Below, one piece after another: positions 25,743-33,377 of a stretch of 64,000 bases of DNA (its first letter is position 1; each line of letters begins with the position of its first letter). The position numbers and the translations under genes are program-made. The DNA is from Deltaproteobacteria bacterium (GTDB lineage: Bacteria > Desulfobacterota > DSM-4660 > Desulfatiglandales > HGW-15): NCBI GenBank assembly GCA_019310485.1, contig JAFDEF010000008.1, positions 57,638 through 121,637 of the forward strand, given 5' to 3'. The notes under the pieces were generated by a model. That model was not told the origin of the DNA and ran no database searches. It saw only the letters and a list, made by a program, of their open reading frames with translations.

Positions 25743-26376
25743 CTACGGAGCAGAAGCTTTCATTCCGGCCTCTATTCCCTTGCTGAAGTCGGTCAGCACA
25801 GTTGTCACCCGCGCTCCAAGTTCTCTATCAATCATGAAAAGTCCGCTTTTGCCTTGGGTTCCGGAGCCGACCAGTTTGAGTTTTGCTATAATGTCATTGT
25901 CATTTTCCTCTTCCTTGATTTGCTCGGTTACGTACCACTGAAGGAAAAGCTGGGTAGCGTGGTCTTTCTCTGCGATCGCGAGGTCGACTAGGTCGTTGAT
26001 TGATTTTGTGATGAATTTTTCATGTGCAAGGGTTTTTTCAAACATGTCCAGAGGAGACTCAAACTCATGGGGCGGCTGTTTTATGGGCATTAGCTTAACT
26101 TTGCCACCCTGCCTGGCAATATATTCGTAGATTTTCATGGCGTGCAGCATCTCTTCGTGCTACTGAACCATGAACCAGTTGGCAAAGCCTTTGAGGCCTA
26201 TGGAGTCACTGTAAGCTGACATTGCCATGTGGAGCCCCACGGGCAAGCCCGTGGCACCACTTAGTCTCGCCGAATTGCTTCGCAATCGGCGGGACTTAGT
26301 GGTACGACATCCCGCCCGCCCTTAACCGCATTCATCCACGGCTCGTTCAAGGCTTTTCCATTTTCTTATTTAGCAT
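25743..26376 (-). pseudogene. ftn: Ferritin gene disrupted by a hairpin-repeat insertion and a nonsense codon
   Basis: From ATG 26376 (behind AGGAGGATTGAGC) the frame reads MLNKKMEKALNE, the classic ferritin N-terminus. After about 12 codons it runs into hairpin DNA and a TAA. Homology resumes at AMSAYSDSIGLKGFANWFMVQ, then an in-frame TAG, then HEEMLHAMKIYEYIARQGG and the rest of the four-helix bundle to residue end ...GIEAGMKASAP. Lost are the residues normally reading about QINAELYSSYLYL, which include a ferroxidase glutamate. The 135-residue ORF in the track is the 3' fragment. Ferritin would have stored iron as ferrihydrite. The terminator downstream is intact, so decay seems recent. Confidence 0.85.
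26237..26303. repeat. Double hairpin inserted in the ferritin gene
   Basis: First hairpin: CCACGGGC-AA-GCCCGTGG (26237-26254), perfect 8-bp stem. Second: ACCACTTAGTCTCGCCGAATTG, loop CTTCG, CAATCGGCGGGACTTAGTGGT (26256-26303), an imperfect stem of about 20 bp. REP-like architecture. It replaces about 9 ferritin codons. Confidence 0.7.
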
Positions 26377-26624
26377 GCTCAATCCTCCTCTCAAGATTTA
26401 AATTAACTTTGAAATGAGTCGCTTTTAGTTATGTGTCAAATTCCTGGGCAAAAAGCCATAAGACAAGATTTTCCTTGACATGAGATCGTATTACTTTTCT
26501 ATTATGCGGATTATTTAAGGGCCAGCCATGGGCTTGAAAGGTGAGTCTGGCCAGAGTTGGAAAAATTGTATGCAATCACTAAAGAGTCCCCGGTTTGATC
26601 AATAAGAAACAGTTGGAGGACAAT

Positions 26625-27245
26625 ATGGCTGTCATTACCATGTCGAGGCATTTTGGGGCAGGTGGTACCACACTCGGTGGAAGGCTTTCGAAAAGACTGG
26701 GGTATCGCTACGTAGATGATCAATTGATTAAGGATGTAGCTAAGAATGTCGGCGTTTCCGTCGGGGAGGTCAAGACGTTTGAAAAGCGTGGAACTTCGAA
26801 ACTCATGAAGCTTCTTGATTGGGTTGTAAGTCCCGACTTTATTGAACGCCATACATCTAACCGCCGCGAGCTTGATGAGAAGCGCTATGTTGAAGAAGTT
26901 AAAAGCATTATTTTGAGGCTTTACGAAAAAGACAATGTTGTCATCATCGGCAGGGGAGGTAACTATGCTCTAAGGGGATATCCGAACACCATACATGTTC
27001 TGCTCGTTGCTGACAAAGAACATCGCATCAGGTTTCTTGCAGATAAGTATCACATGACACCTGCCCAGGCTGAAAGGGCTATAAGAAGAGCCGACATGAT
27101 AAGGGAGCGTTTTTTGAACTGCTTTTCAGAGGAAACAAACCATGATGACCCCATGCTCTACACCATCATCCTTAACATGGGTTACGTAAGTATGGACAAG
27201 GCAGAAGATTTGATCGCGAGCCTGGCTCAGGAAGTTAAGAAGTGA
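26625..27245 (+). CDS. Cytidylate kinase-like family protein
   Basis: 206 residues from the ATG behind GGAGG (the track start at 26595 is an upstream TTG). The P-loop region is SRHFGAGGTTLGGRLSKRLGY (about 7-27), a GxGGT variant of the nucleotide kinase loop. YRYVDDQLI and VVIIGRGGNYALRG (about 105) are features of the cytidylate-kinase-like (CMK2-type) family common in deltaproteobacteria. Many members are uncharacterised. Phosphorylation of CMP is possible but unproven. It is divergent from the disrupted ferritin gene. Confidence 0.8.
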   Translation: MAVITMSRHFGAGGTTLGGRLSKRLGYRYVDDQLIKDVAKNVGVSVGEVKTFEKRGTSKLMKLLDWVVSPDFIERHTSNRRELDEKRYVEEVKSIILRLYEKDNVVIIGRGGNYALRGYPNTIHVLLVADKEHRIRFLADKYHMTPAQAERAIRRADMIRERFLNCFSEETNHDDPMLYTIILNMGYVSMDKAEDLIASLAQEVKK

Positions 27246-27303
27246 CCTCTGGCCACCTGAACTATGGAGTCGCGGGGTGTATTTCAGCGAGGCAACATCT
27301 GCT

Positions 27304-28485
27304 TTATTTAGTTTCATAGATATTGAAGGCAAGTTTAGTTGTAAACGACACACAGGAACACACACTCAGTATCATACTTTTTATTGTGCCCTGAAGCCTG
27401 TCATACTCGCCCTCCAGGCTTCCCATGTCCAGTTTATTGACTTTGATGTCTTTTGATGCAAGAACGGCCGCATATTTGGGCTCCTGCCCTGTGCTCAGGA
27501 AAGGTATATTACCGAAATAGTCCTGTACCTCAAGCGGGAGCAAGTAAAGGGGGCCTTTCTTGCTCTGCCCCACCAAACAGGCATCTCCTTCTGCAATTAT
27601 AAACGCGCTCTTCTGTGAAGAACCTTTTTTCACAATGATCTGCTTACCTTTGGCTAAACCCGTGAGGGCGTCTTTTTTTACTGCAAGCTCGGCCGCCCTG
27701 GTGGTTATTTTTCTGAGCCTGGCATCCATGCTTGTGAGAATGCTTCGAAATTTCGGAGACAGCGATCGGAATTCAACGGAAAGCTGCTGGGTATCCAGGA
27801 GACCGAGCCTAAGGTCTCCGACTGCAGTTACTGTTGCACTTCTTGCATGTTCCTGGAACAGGAAAGATGCAAAGGTGCCTATGAAACATCCTTCCCCGAT
27901 CTGAGCCACGGTGAAGGGGCCCTTTGGCGTGTCTTTTGTTATTCTTGCTTTCCCCTCGAGGATGACCCAGATCCACTTCCCGTGACCCCCTTCAGTAACA
28001 ACCGTTGTTCCGTCAGAGAAATCCTCTTCTTCAACAACATAAAGATAGTCAACTTGCGGCCCTTTTATAACAGGAAAAGCGTCCGCTTTGCCTTCTCCGG
28101 ATACTCTTGCTTGTGCAAGGGAAAGGTCGTCAAAATCCTGCGGCCCGACTCTTTTGATCACCCCGTCGTCAAGCATTTTCATTGCATCCAGGGTTATCTC
28201 CATTCGCCCCTTCTTGATAGCACGCTCAACCGACACCTTCTCTTCCAGAAATTCGAATTTGCCTTCCATCCACCCAAACAAGGCGTAGACAGCATCCAGA
28301 CCGCGCAACTCTCCGTCAGTGGCGTTAACAGGATCTCCCTTGACAAAGTATATGATACCCGGGTGAGGGGAGTGCTTGCTCGTTATGCGCAACACTCCTG
28401 TGCTGCTGTTGCCGCCGACGATTTGAAATACTTCTGCGAGACTGTTAAAGCTCAGATCACCGGAAAGGACCACTTTTGATGTCAT
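27304..28485 (-). CDS. DUF4388 protein with two cyclic-nucleotide-binding-like domains
   Basis: About 393 residues. The N-terminal DUF4388/PatA-like region (about 1-115) reads LSGDLSFNSLAEVFQIVGGNSSTGVLRI and EGKFEFLEE. Two cNMP-type beta-rolls follow: about 150-260 (VTEGGHGKWIWVILEGKARI, IGEGCFIGTFASF) and about 285-385 (VKKGSSQKSAFIIAEGDA, YFGNIPFLS). No catalytic or DNA-binding output is visible, so it may be an adaptor whose conformation depends on ligand. It is downstream of the MglA-like gene by 9 bases, which points to a shared polarity or surface-motility signalling role. Confidence 0.8.
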   Translation of the reverse strand: MTSKVVLSGDLSFNSLAEVFQIVGGNSSTGVLRITSKHSPHPGIIYFVKGDPVNATDGELRGLDAVYALFGWMEGKFEFLEEKVSVERAIKKGRMEITLDAMKMLDDGVIKRVGPQDFDDLSLAQARVSGEGKADAFPVIKGPQVDYLYVVEEEDFSDGTTVVTEGGHGKWIWVILEGKARITKDTPKGPFTVAQIGEGCFIGTFASFLFQEHARSATVTAVGDLRLGLLDTQQLSVEFRSLSPKFRSILTSMDARLRKITTRAAELAVKKDALTGLAKGKQIIVKKGSSQKSAFIIAEGDACLVGQSKKGPLYLLPLEVQDYFGNIPFLSTGQEPKYAAVLASKDIKVNKLDMGSLEGEYDRLQGTIKSMILSVCSCVSFTTKLAFNIYETK

Positions 28486-28494
28486 CACGACCCC

Positions 28495-29109
28495 TTATTT
28501 TGTCCACTGAAGCTCTTTCTGGAGATGGCGTAATGTGACAAGCAAGGCCTCTTTTAGCGTTGCTCCAACCCCGGACCCTTTAAGAGCACTTGCTTCGTAG
28601 TAAGGAACCTTTAGTTTACTGTTCAGCTCTCGCTGCATGAGTTCAACCGGCATAAGAGGAATCCCTTTTTCTTCAAGGTCTCGCTTATTATACTGCATCA
28701 CAAGAGGTATTTTAAAAATGTTTTTGTTCTCCTGGGCCAGGTTTTCCGCAAGGTCCTTCAAAGACTCGATGTTCGCTTTCCTTTGAATTTCCAAGGAATC
28801 TGCAACAAAAACCACGCCGTCAACTCCCTTGAGTACCATTTTCCTGGTGGATTTATATTTGGGTTGGCCTGGGACAGTGTAAAGTTGAATTTTTACATCA
28901 CAACCTCTGATCTTTCCCAATCCCATTGGAAGGAAGTCAAAAAACAGCGTGCGATCCCCTTGCGTATTAATAGAAACCATCTCCGAAGACGTGTGTTTGT
29001 TGAATGCCCTGAAAATATACTCCAGATTTGTAGTTTTGCCTCCTCTGCCGGGACCATAATAAACAAGTTTGCACTCTATGATTCTGTTTTTAGCGTTGAA
29101 AATCGCCAT
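28495..29109 (-). CDS. MglA-like small Ras-family GTPase
   Basis: 204 residues from ATG 29109 (the track start at 29133 is an upstream TTG). The P-loop is YYGPGRGGKTTNLEYIF (about 13-29). Switch II is LYTVPGQPKYKSTRKMVLKGVDGVVFVADS (about 75-105), with TVPGQ replacing the usual DxxGQ. The NKRD guanine-specificity motif is near 140. MglA-type GTPases set cell polarity and drive gliding or twitching in myxobacteria and relatives. No MglB roadblock GAP is seen next door; the TPR-like and DUF4388 neighbours could be partners. Confidence 0.9.
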   Translation of the reverse strand: MAIFNAKNRIIECKLVYYGPGRGGKTTNLEYIFRAFNKHTSSEMVSINTQGDRTLFFDFLPMGLGKIRGCDVKIQLYTVPGQPKYKSTRKMVLKGVDGVVFVADSLEIQRKANIESLKDLAENLAQENKNIFKIPLVMQYNKRDLEEKGIPLMPVELMQRELNSKLKVPYYEASALKGSGVGATLKEALLVTLRHLQKELQWTK

Positions 29110-29199
29110 GCGGTCAGGTTGCTGCCCCCCCAAATCAGCTTACACAATAGTCAGTTCAGATTATTCAGTTTTCGAAGGGAATGTTTCTCTGCAAATACA

Positions 29200-29991
29200 C
29201 TAATCCTCTTCGATAGTGATATCTATCATATAGTCGCCTTTTCTCGGCCCTTGCTTTATAGTGGCTTTGCGGGAAACAATGCCGTTACTCCTGAAAACAG
29301 TTATAGGCGAGTAGCATTGCATGTCCTCCAATCGAGTGCCGGGTTCCAGGCAATCTGCGACGTGTTTTTGATTTGTGGAAATCACTATGCTGACTGTATT
29401 GGAGGATTGAAAATCCACATCGAAATCTACTGTCTGACCTTTCAGGGGCCCCCCATCAAAGCGTATGGAAACGCCCGATATATCGATAATCATTTGTTGG
29501 GCTTTTTTCCTCTTGGTTTTTGCCCTTGGCATGGCCGGCAGTATTTCGCCAGCCTCAGGGGTATTCATGGAAAGGTAGCATCTGATAATATTCTTAGCCG
29601 TTACGACGGGCATTATCCCCTTTTCCAACAGACTTTGGAACTCTTCGAGTGCACGCTCGTACTGTCCAAACTTGGCAAGCGCCACCGCACCCTCCACAGC
29701 AGCAGCTTCATCGGTATTGGAAAACGTAAACAAGTTTTTAATCAAATCTTGCACCTGAGTGGAGAGCTCTAACGTTTTCGGGCCCTGCTCAAATTCTTGG
29801 ATAGATTTCTCAAGTTCTTTGATTTTCTTTTCTACAGCATCGATGAGCTCTTGGTTGGTAGAGAATTTTTGGCTTTCTCTAATGTAATTTAGGAGCTCCA
29901 GGTATTTTTCTCTCGACTCTTCAAGAAGACCTTGTGTCTTGTAAAGGCTTGCTTCTCTTAAAGCACGCTTTATTTGTTCCTTTTCAGACAT
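29200..29991 (-). CDS. TPR-like helical protein with C-terminal beta domain
   Basis: 263 residues from the ATG at 29991. The N-terminal half is helical, with TPR-like pairs (QIKRALREASLYKTQGLLEESREKYLELL; VEGAVALAKFGQYERALEEFQSLLEKG). The C-terminal ~100 residues (MIIDISGVSIRFDGGPLKGQTVDFDVDFQ...) look all-beta and acidic. I do not recognise that domain; a PilZ-like barrel is possible but its RxxxR motif is not visible. It is upstream of the MglA-like GTPase and DUF4388 protein on the same strand. Function unknown. Confidence 0.7.
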   Translation of the reverse strand: MSEKEQIKRALREASLYKTQGLLEESREKYLELLNYIRESQKFSTNQELIDAVEKKIKELEKSIQEFEQGPKTLELSTQVQDLIKNLFTFSNTDEAAAVEGAVALAKFGQYERALEEFQSLLEKGIMPVVTAKNIIRCYLSMNTPEAGEILPAMPRAKTKRKKAQQMIIDISGVSIRFDGGPLKGQTVDFDVDFQSSNTVSIVISTNQKHVADCLEPGTRLEDMQCYSPITVFRSNGIVSRKATIKQGPRKGDYMIDITIEED

Positions 29992-30356
29992 GTAACTCTT
30001 CACCGACAACATCTAAGCAAGTTGATACAAAACACAAATCGTGTACTTTGCCTTAATTATTCTAAAATGTATATTTATCATATCCTTTTGGTTTAATAAA
30101 GGATTTTCTTGAACCTCCACAAAGGATCTAGCTCCAAATCAAGGTATCGGTTTCGCAGAATCATGAACAAAGATGTCCCTTATGGAGGGCATTCAAAAAG
30201 AAGCTGTGTTTTCTACATGGACTCTGTGTCCCAAGATTTCAAAGTAAACTGCTTGAAATATTGCCCGGAATATAAGAGCATTGTCACAGAGAAGTCAGCA
30301 GTTTGAAGAAGCTCGGGCTGCGAGAAAGTCAAACCGGGGAAAGACAGGGTGAGGAG
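29992..30356. other. Intergenic region between divergent genes
   Basis: About 365 bases with AT-rich promoter-like sequence near 30040-30100. The 65-residue ORF at 30109-30306 has several cysteines but no ribosome site or family I recognise, so I do not call it. Confidence 0.35.
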
Positions 30357-30668
30357 ATGAAGATCAAAGTGGAAAGTGAAAAGTTTGTAAAAGCTGTCAA
30401 GAAACTGGATGGAGTGGAGATGATGGTGGAAAACGCTGATGATGCCAAGGAGGCTCTGGCGCTCATATTGAGAAAAACCGACATCTTTAATGCTGAGAAC
30501 TACGCTAAGCTAAAGGACGTGAGCGTATCTTCTTTCCAAGAGTACAAAACCTCTGCTGTAGACTACAAGATGGTTTTCTTGCTTGAATTCCTTTTCGAGG
30601 AAAATACTTCTCTGGATACGAAAGTGGCTGTCATAAAAGAGCTGCAAGAGTTCTTCAATAAAGTCTGA
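30357..30668 (+). CDS. Hypothetical acidic helical protein
   Basis: 103 residues from ATG 30357, which follows GGTGAGGAG; the track start is an upstream TTG. The sequence is soluble, rich in K and E, and predicted largely helical (KFVKAVKKLDGVEMMVENADDAKEALALILRK). No family is recognised. It is followed 98 bases later by another small gene on the same strand. Coding character is good (clean frame, good ribosome site), function unknown. Confidence 0.6.
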   Translation: MKIKVESEKFVKAVKKLDGVEMMVENADDAKEALALILRKTDIFNAENYAKLKDVSVSSFQEYKTSAVDYKMVFLLEFLFEENTSLDTKVAVIKELQEFFNKV

Positions 30669-30766
30669 TCTGGAGTGGTTCCACGCCGTAGCAAGTGTCC
30701 GTAAGACATGGCGGGCTAATTCCGATTCGGGAGCCTTTTACTAACTCTGCGTAAGAGCAGTCAGGA

Positions 30767-31021
30767 ATGGTACAGGAGATGCTGCCAAAAAACGTAAAGG
30801 TTTTTGCCTACTCTGGCTACAAGGCAAATGAGAGGCCTGTTTCTTTTATTATGGATGATAGGAGGATTGAAGTTAGAAGCATTGTAGACAGGTGGTACGG
30901 CATCGAGCACGACTACTACAAGATACTTGGGGATGACGGCAAGGTCTACCTGCTCAAGTGGCATCGGCTTTTGGATCTGTGGTTTGTGGTGAAAATCCTT
31001 GAAAAGATGGGGAAACATTAG
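30767..31021 (+). CDS. Small conserved-looking protein with SGYKANERP / DDRRIEV motif
   Basis: 84 residues. The pattern FAYSGYKANERPVSFIMDD followed by a DRWYGIEHDYYKILGDDGKVYLLKWH stretch resembles small beta-rich proteins of unknown function (DUF6504-like in style) found in many bacteria. I cannot place it firmly. A decayed partial copy follows at 31074-31173. Its ribosome site is weak (CAGGA). Confidence 0.6.
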   Translation: MVQEMLPKNVKVFAYSGYKANERPVSFIMDDRRIEVRSIVDRWYGIEHDYYKILGDDGKVYLLKWHRLLDLWFVVKILEKMGKH

Positions 31022-31073
31022 CCAGAGTATCTCGTCTCTTTTATGACACATGGCTGCGGAGGGTGCAATGCCA

Positions 31074-31173
31074 GATGATGCTTGCAAAGGGAAAAGTTAG
31101 GCCCCTTCGGCTTTCTAGTAGATGATAGGCGAGAAATCCAGGTTGGCCTACTCGGGAGTATAAACCCAGCTGT
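31074..31173 (+). pseudogene. Decayed partial duplicate of the preceding gene
   Basis: ATGATGCTTGCAAAGGGAAAAG opens MMLAKGKVRP, and after one frameshift the sequence continues FGFLVDDRREIQVGLL. This matches KANERPVSFIMDDRRIEVRSIV of the gene just upstream. The frame then runs into the oppositely oriented 31148-32206 gene. It reads as a truncated, frameshifted paralogue fragment. Confidence 0.5.
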
Positions 31174-32206
31174 AACTGAGTGGCCTTGCGTGACGCGCAG
31201 CGTCCTTTGGGTGCAAGAATTCATCCCTGAGCTTTAGCCAGTTGTAAGCAGGATTGCATCTTCTGAGCTTTCCATCCGTAGGGGGCGTGGAAAACGGAGT
31301 ATGGGTGTATACTGCTTCGGCAATTCCCACATGGTTGCTTCCTGCAGTGTAGAGGTAGCCGGACTTCAAATCATCCGTGTTCATTGACTCTCTTTTTGCA
31401 AGATCCCTGATCTGCTGGTCAGTGAGCTTTATAAGGAAAAACTTGGAGACCCCCCGTTCGGAGTATTTCACCAATGTTCGGGACTCGGAACTGGAAACAT
31501 AAACAGTGGAAATAAAATCCTGTTTCCTCAGAAGCTGTGCTGCAATAAGGCCTGCTGTTCGCCTCCCTCCCACACTGTGGTGGCATCCATAATACTCAAA
31601 GAGCTTGTTTTGAAGTATTCGGGCTTCCTCGTCGCCTCTTTCATATATGCTGTTTTGCACATAGCGAAGCCACTTGGCCAGATCTTCTGCAGCATCAGCA
31701 ATGGGCCAGTCAATTTTTACATGCATGTGTGTCAGAGCGTATCTGTTTCTCCTCTTCACTGAGGGGTCCTGTTGTATCAGAAGTGCATAGTCTACATTCA
31801 AAAGGCTTTCCAGGAAGTCGAGGAAGTCAGGTTTGTCAAAATAGCGCAGGTTATGGCTAAAATTCTTGTGCAAGGGTAGTTCTGCAAGGTATTGTAAGTT
31901 TTTCTTGACAACTTTGTTTTCAGGGAAAAATCGGATATAGTTTTTCAGTTCAGGACTGATCGTACCCTCGCAGAAGATAACGATAAAGGTATTGTAGAGT
32001 TCAGACTCTTTTTCCATTTTTTTTGATCCTGGTTTTAGTTCGCTTTTTTCCAGGAAGACATATTCAACCCCGTTCTCCAGAAACTTGTAAAAAGAATCAA
32101 TTAGTGATATTTTCATCAATCTGATTTCAAGGGCGTCTCTTAGTATTTCATAAAGTGAGCGCCGGAGTTTTTCAAAATAGCTGAGTCTTTCCCTGTAAAT
32201 CCACAT
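31148..32206 (-). CDS. Hypothetical protein (352 residues), family not recognised
   Basis: A long clean frame with good codon structure. The N-terminal half is helical and charged (YFEKLRRSLYEILRDALEIRLMKISLIDSFYKFLENG). The C-terminal half has YYGCHHSVGGRRTAGLIAAQLL, YVSSSESRTLVKYSERGVSKFFLIKLT and YTAGSNHVGIAEAVYTH. The SVGGRR-AGL and AGSNHVGI stretches look like conserved active-site or binding loops, but I cannot name the fold. No signal peptide or membrane span is visible. Its 3' end overlaps the decayed duplicate. Confidence 0.6.
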   Translation of the reverse strand: MWIYRERLSYFEKLRRSLYEILRDALEIRLMKISLIDSFYKFLENGVEYVFLEKSELKPGSKKMEKESELYNTFIVIFCEGTISPELKNYIRFFPENKVVKKNLQYLAELPLHKNFSHNLRYFDKPDFLDFLESLLNVDYALLIQQDPSVKRRNRYALTHMHVKIDWPIADAAEDLAKWLRYVQNSIYERGDEEARILQNKLFEYYGCHHSVGGRRTAGLIAAQLLRKQDFISTVYVSSSESRTLVKYSERGVSKFFLIKLTDQQIRDLAKRESMNTDDLKSGYLYTAGSNHVGIAEAVYTHTPFSTPPTDGKLRRCNPAYNWLKLRDEFLHPKDAARHARPLSYSWVYTPE

Positions 32207-32475
32207 GTATTAGTCTCCTGAGGTGTATCTCGTAAACAAGGTTGTTATACAAATACGTCGGAAGCGCACAAAAAAGAGAGCATTTGATAGAATGATTACG
32301 ATTTTTATAATTTTTAAAATATATCAATAAGTTGGCTAAACTGTCAACAGAAAAAGGATAAAATTTGCTTTGCCAGAGAATTATAATATGAATCGTGTCC
32401 AACTGGGGCTTAAGAAAATGCGATGGTTTGCTCCAGATCATACCCTGATGGTGACTCGGAGGGGTATTAATTTGC

Positions 32476-32503
32476 TTGACAAACCAGCTTGAGCATATAT
32501 AGT
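32476..32503 (+). promoter_or_regulatory. Sigma70-type promoter for yceD-rpmF-plsX-fab
   Basis: TTGACA (32476-32481), 16-base spacer, TATAGT (32498-32503), preceding the yceD start by about 160 bases. No other gene intervenes. Confidence 0.65.
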
Positions 32504-32582
32504 ACAAAATTTATTTTTTGCTTAGTTATGTTAAATTAAACTATATTTTAATCTGCCAGAGGCGGACGAGGGTTCAATTCCC

Positions 32583-32640
32583 CGCCCCTTGGGGCGTTAA
32601 GAAAATTTCCGATTGATACCCCGTCCGCTTGCGGCGGGGT
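32583..32640. repeat. REP-like double hairpin upstream of yceD
   Basis: CGCCCC-TT-GGGGCG (32583-32596) and ACCCCG(T)CCGC-TT-GCGGCGGGGT (32618-32640, one bulged T), separated by a 21-base spacer. Style (GC arms, TT loop) is similar to the hairpin inserted in ferritin. In the 5' leader it could affect transcription or translation, but no T-run follows, so it is not a classical terminator. Confidence 0.6.
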
Positions 32641-32660
32641 AGTTAGTTCTAGAACTTGTC

Positions 32661-33191
32661 ATGATAATCGATCTTAAGAATATTACTGAAGAGCTCCTGG
32701 TAAAAAAGGCACTGGACAGGGACTGGTGGGTAGTCCAGGATGAGGACGACCAGATTCTGGGGCTTGAAACGCCACTGGAACTTGACATAAAGGTTTCCAG
32801 GGCGGGGGAGAAGTATCTCGTAAAAGGAGAGATAGCAGGCGGAGTCCGGGTCAGATGTGATAGGTGCCTTGAGCCCTTTCGCTGGGATTTCAAATCGGCG
32901 TTTAGCGTGTATCTTGTTGTCCCTGAACCGACGACGGACCAGGCAGATATCGAGCTTCTGGAAGAAGAGATGGAAGTAGATTTTACAGAGGGTGAGGCAG
33001 TTGAGTTGGATCAAATCATTAAAGAGCAGGTTTACCTTTCCCTGCCTATGAAATGCATATGCAAGGATGATTGCCTCGGGCTTTGTCCCGGGTGTGGAGT
33101 CAACCTTAACAGGGAAGCATGCCAGTGTAAGCAGGAGACGGGCCATCCTGCTTTCTCAAAACTACAGAGCCTTATGGAGAATAGGGGTTAA
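32661..33191 (+). CDS. YceD family (DUF177) protein
   Basis: 176 residues. DUF177 proteins sit next to rpmF across bacteria and are implicated in 23S rRNA accumulation/ribosome biogenesis. Seen here are RVRCDRCLEPFRWDF (about 72-86) and a C-terminal four-cysteine knuckle CICKDDCLGLCPGCGVNLNRE (about 132-152), which is the family signature. It is the first gene of the operon; rpmF starts 2 bases after its stop. Confidence 0.92.
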   Translation: MIIDLKNITEELLVKKALDRDWWVVQDEDDQILGLETPLELDIKVSRAGEKYLVKGEIAGGVRVRCDRCLEPFRWDFKSAFSVYLVVPEPTTDQADIELLEEEMEVDFTEGEAVELDQIIKEQVYLSLPMKCICKDDCLGLCPGCGVNLNREACQCKQETGHPAFSKLQSLMENRG

Positions 33192-33193
33192 TT

Positions 33194-33376
33194 ATGGCCG
33201 TACCTAAGAAGAAGAAATCAAAATCCAGGCGCGACATGAGGCGATCGCACGACCATGCCAAGCTGAACAGCACTACTTTATGCCCTCAGTGTCATGAACC
33301 TGTACTGCCGCACCATGTCTGCCCTAATTGCGGGAGCTACAGGGGGAGGACGATAATCAAAACAGAAGAGAGCTAG
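33194..33376 (+). CDS. rpmF: 50S ribosomal protein L32
   Basis: 60 residues, normal L32 size. MAVPKKKKSKSRRDMRRSHD is the family N-terminus. Four cysteines (CPQC...CPNCG) form the zinc ribbon of the C+ type of L32, meaning zinc-bound. It links the ribosome to the lipid-synthesis operon, as in many bacteria. plsX starts 1 base after its stop. Confidence 0.97.
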   Translation: MAVPKKKKSKSRRDMRRSHDHAKLNSTTLCPQCHEPVLPHHVCPNCGSYRGRTIIKTEES

Positions 33377-33377
33377 T

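Larger units (their letters stand above)
32207..32660. other. Intergenic region with promoter and hairpin repeats
   Basis: About 450 bases, very AT-rich around 32280-32540. It contains the promoter at 32476-32503 and the hairpins at 32583-32640. A GGTTCAATTCC stretch at 32571-32581 looks like a tRNA T-arm, but no tRNA can be folded around it. Confidence 0.45.

Noticed and set aside
26157-26160. TAG within ferritin as a possible pyrrolysine or other recoding site
   Set aside because: The same gene already has an inserted hairpin with a TAA, so simple decay explains both; no recoding genes are in the window.
28783-29772. 329-residue plus-strand ORF
   Set aside because: Antisense to the MglA-like and TPR-like genes; composition is that of a shadow frame.
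30109-30306. 65-residue ORF ahead of the 30357 gene
   Set aside because: Cysteine-bearing but without ribosome site or recognisable family; not supported.
32571-32581. tRNA or tRNA fragment at GGTTCAATTCC
   Set aside because: No acceptor stem, D-arm or anticodon arm can be built around it; the neighbouring hairpins have a different layout.
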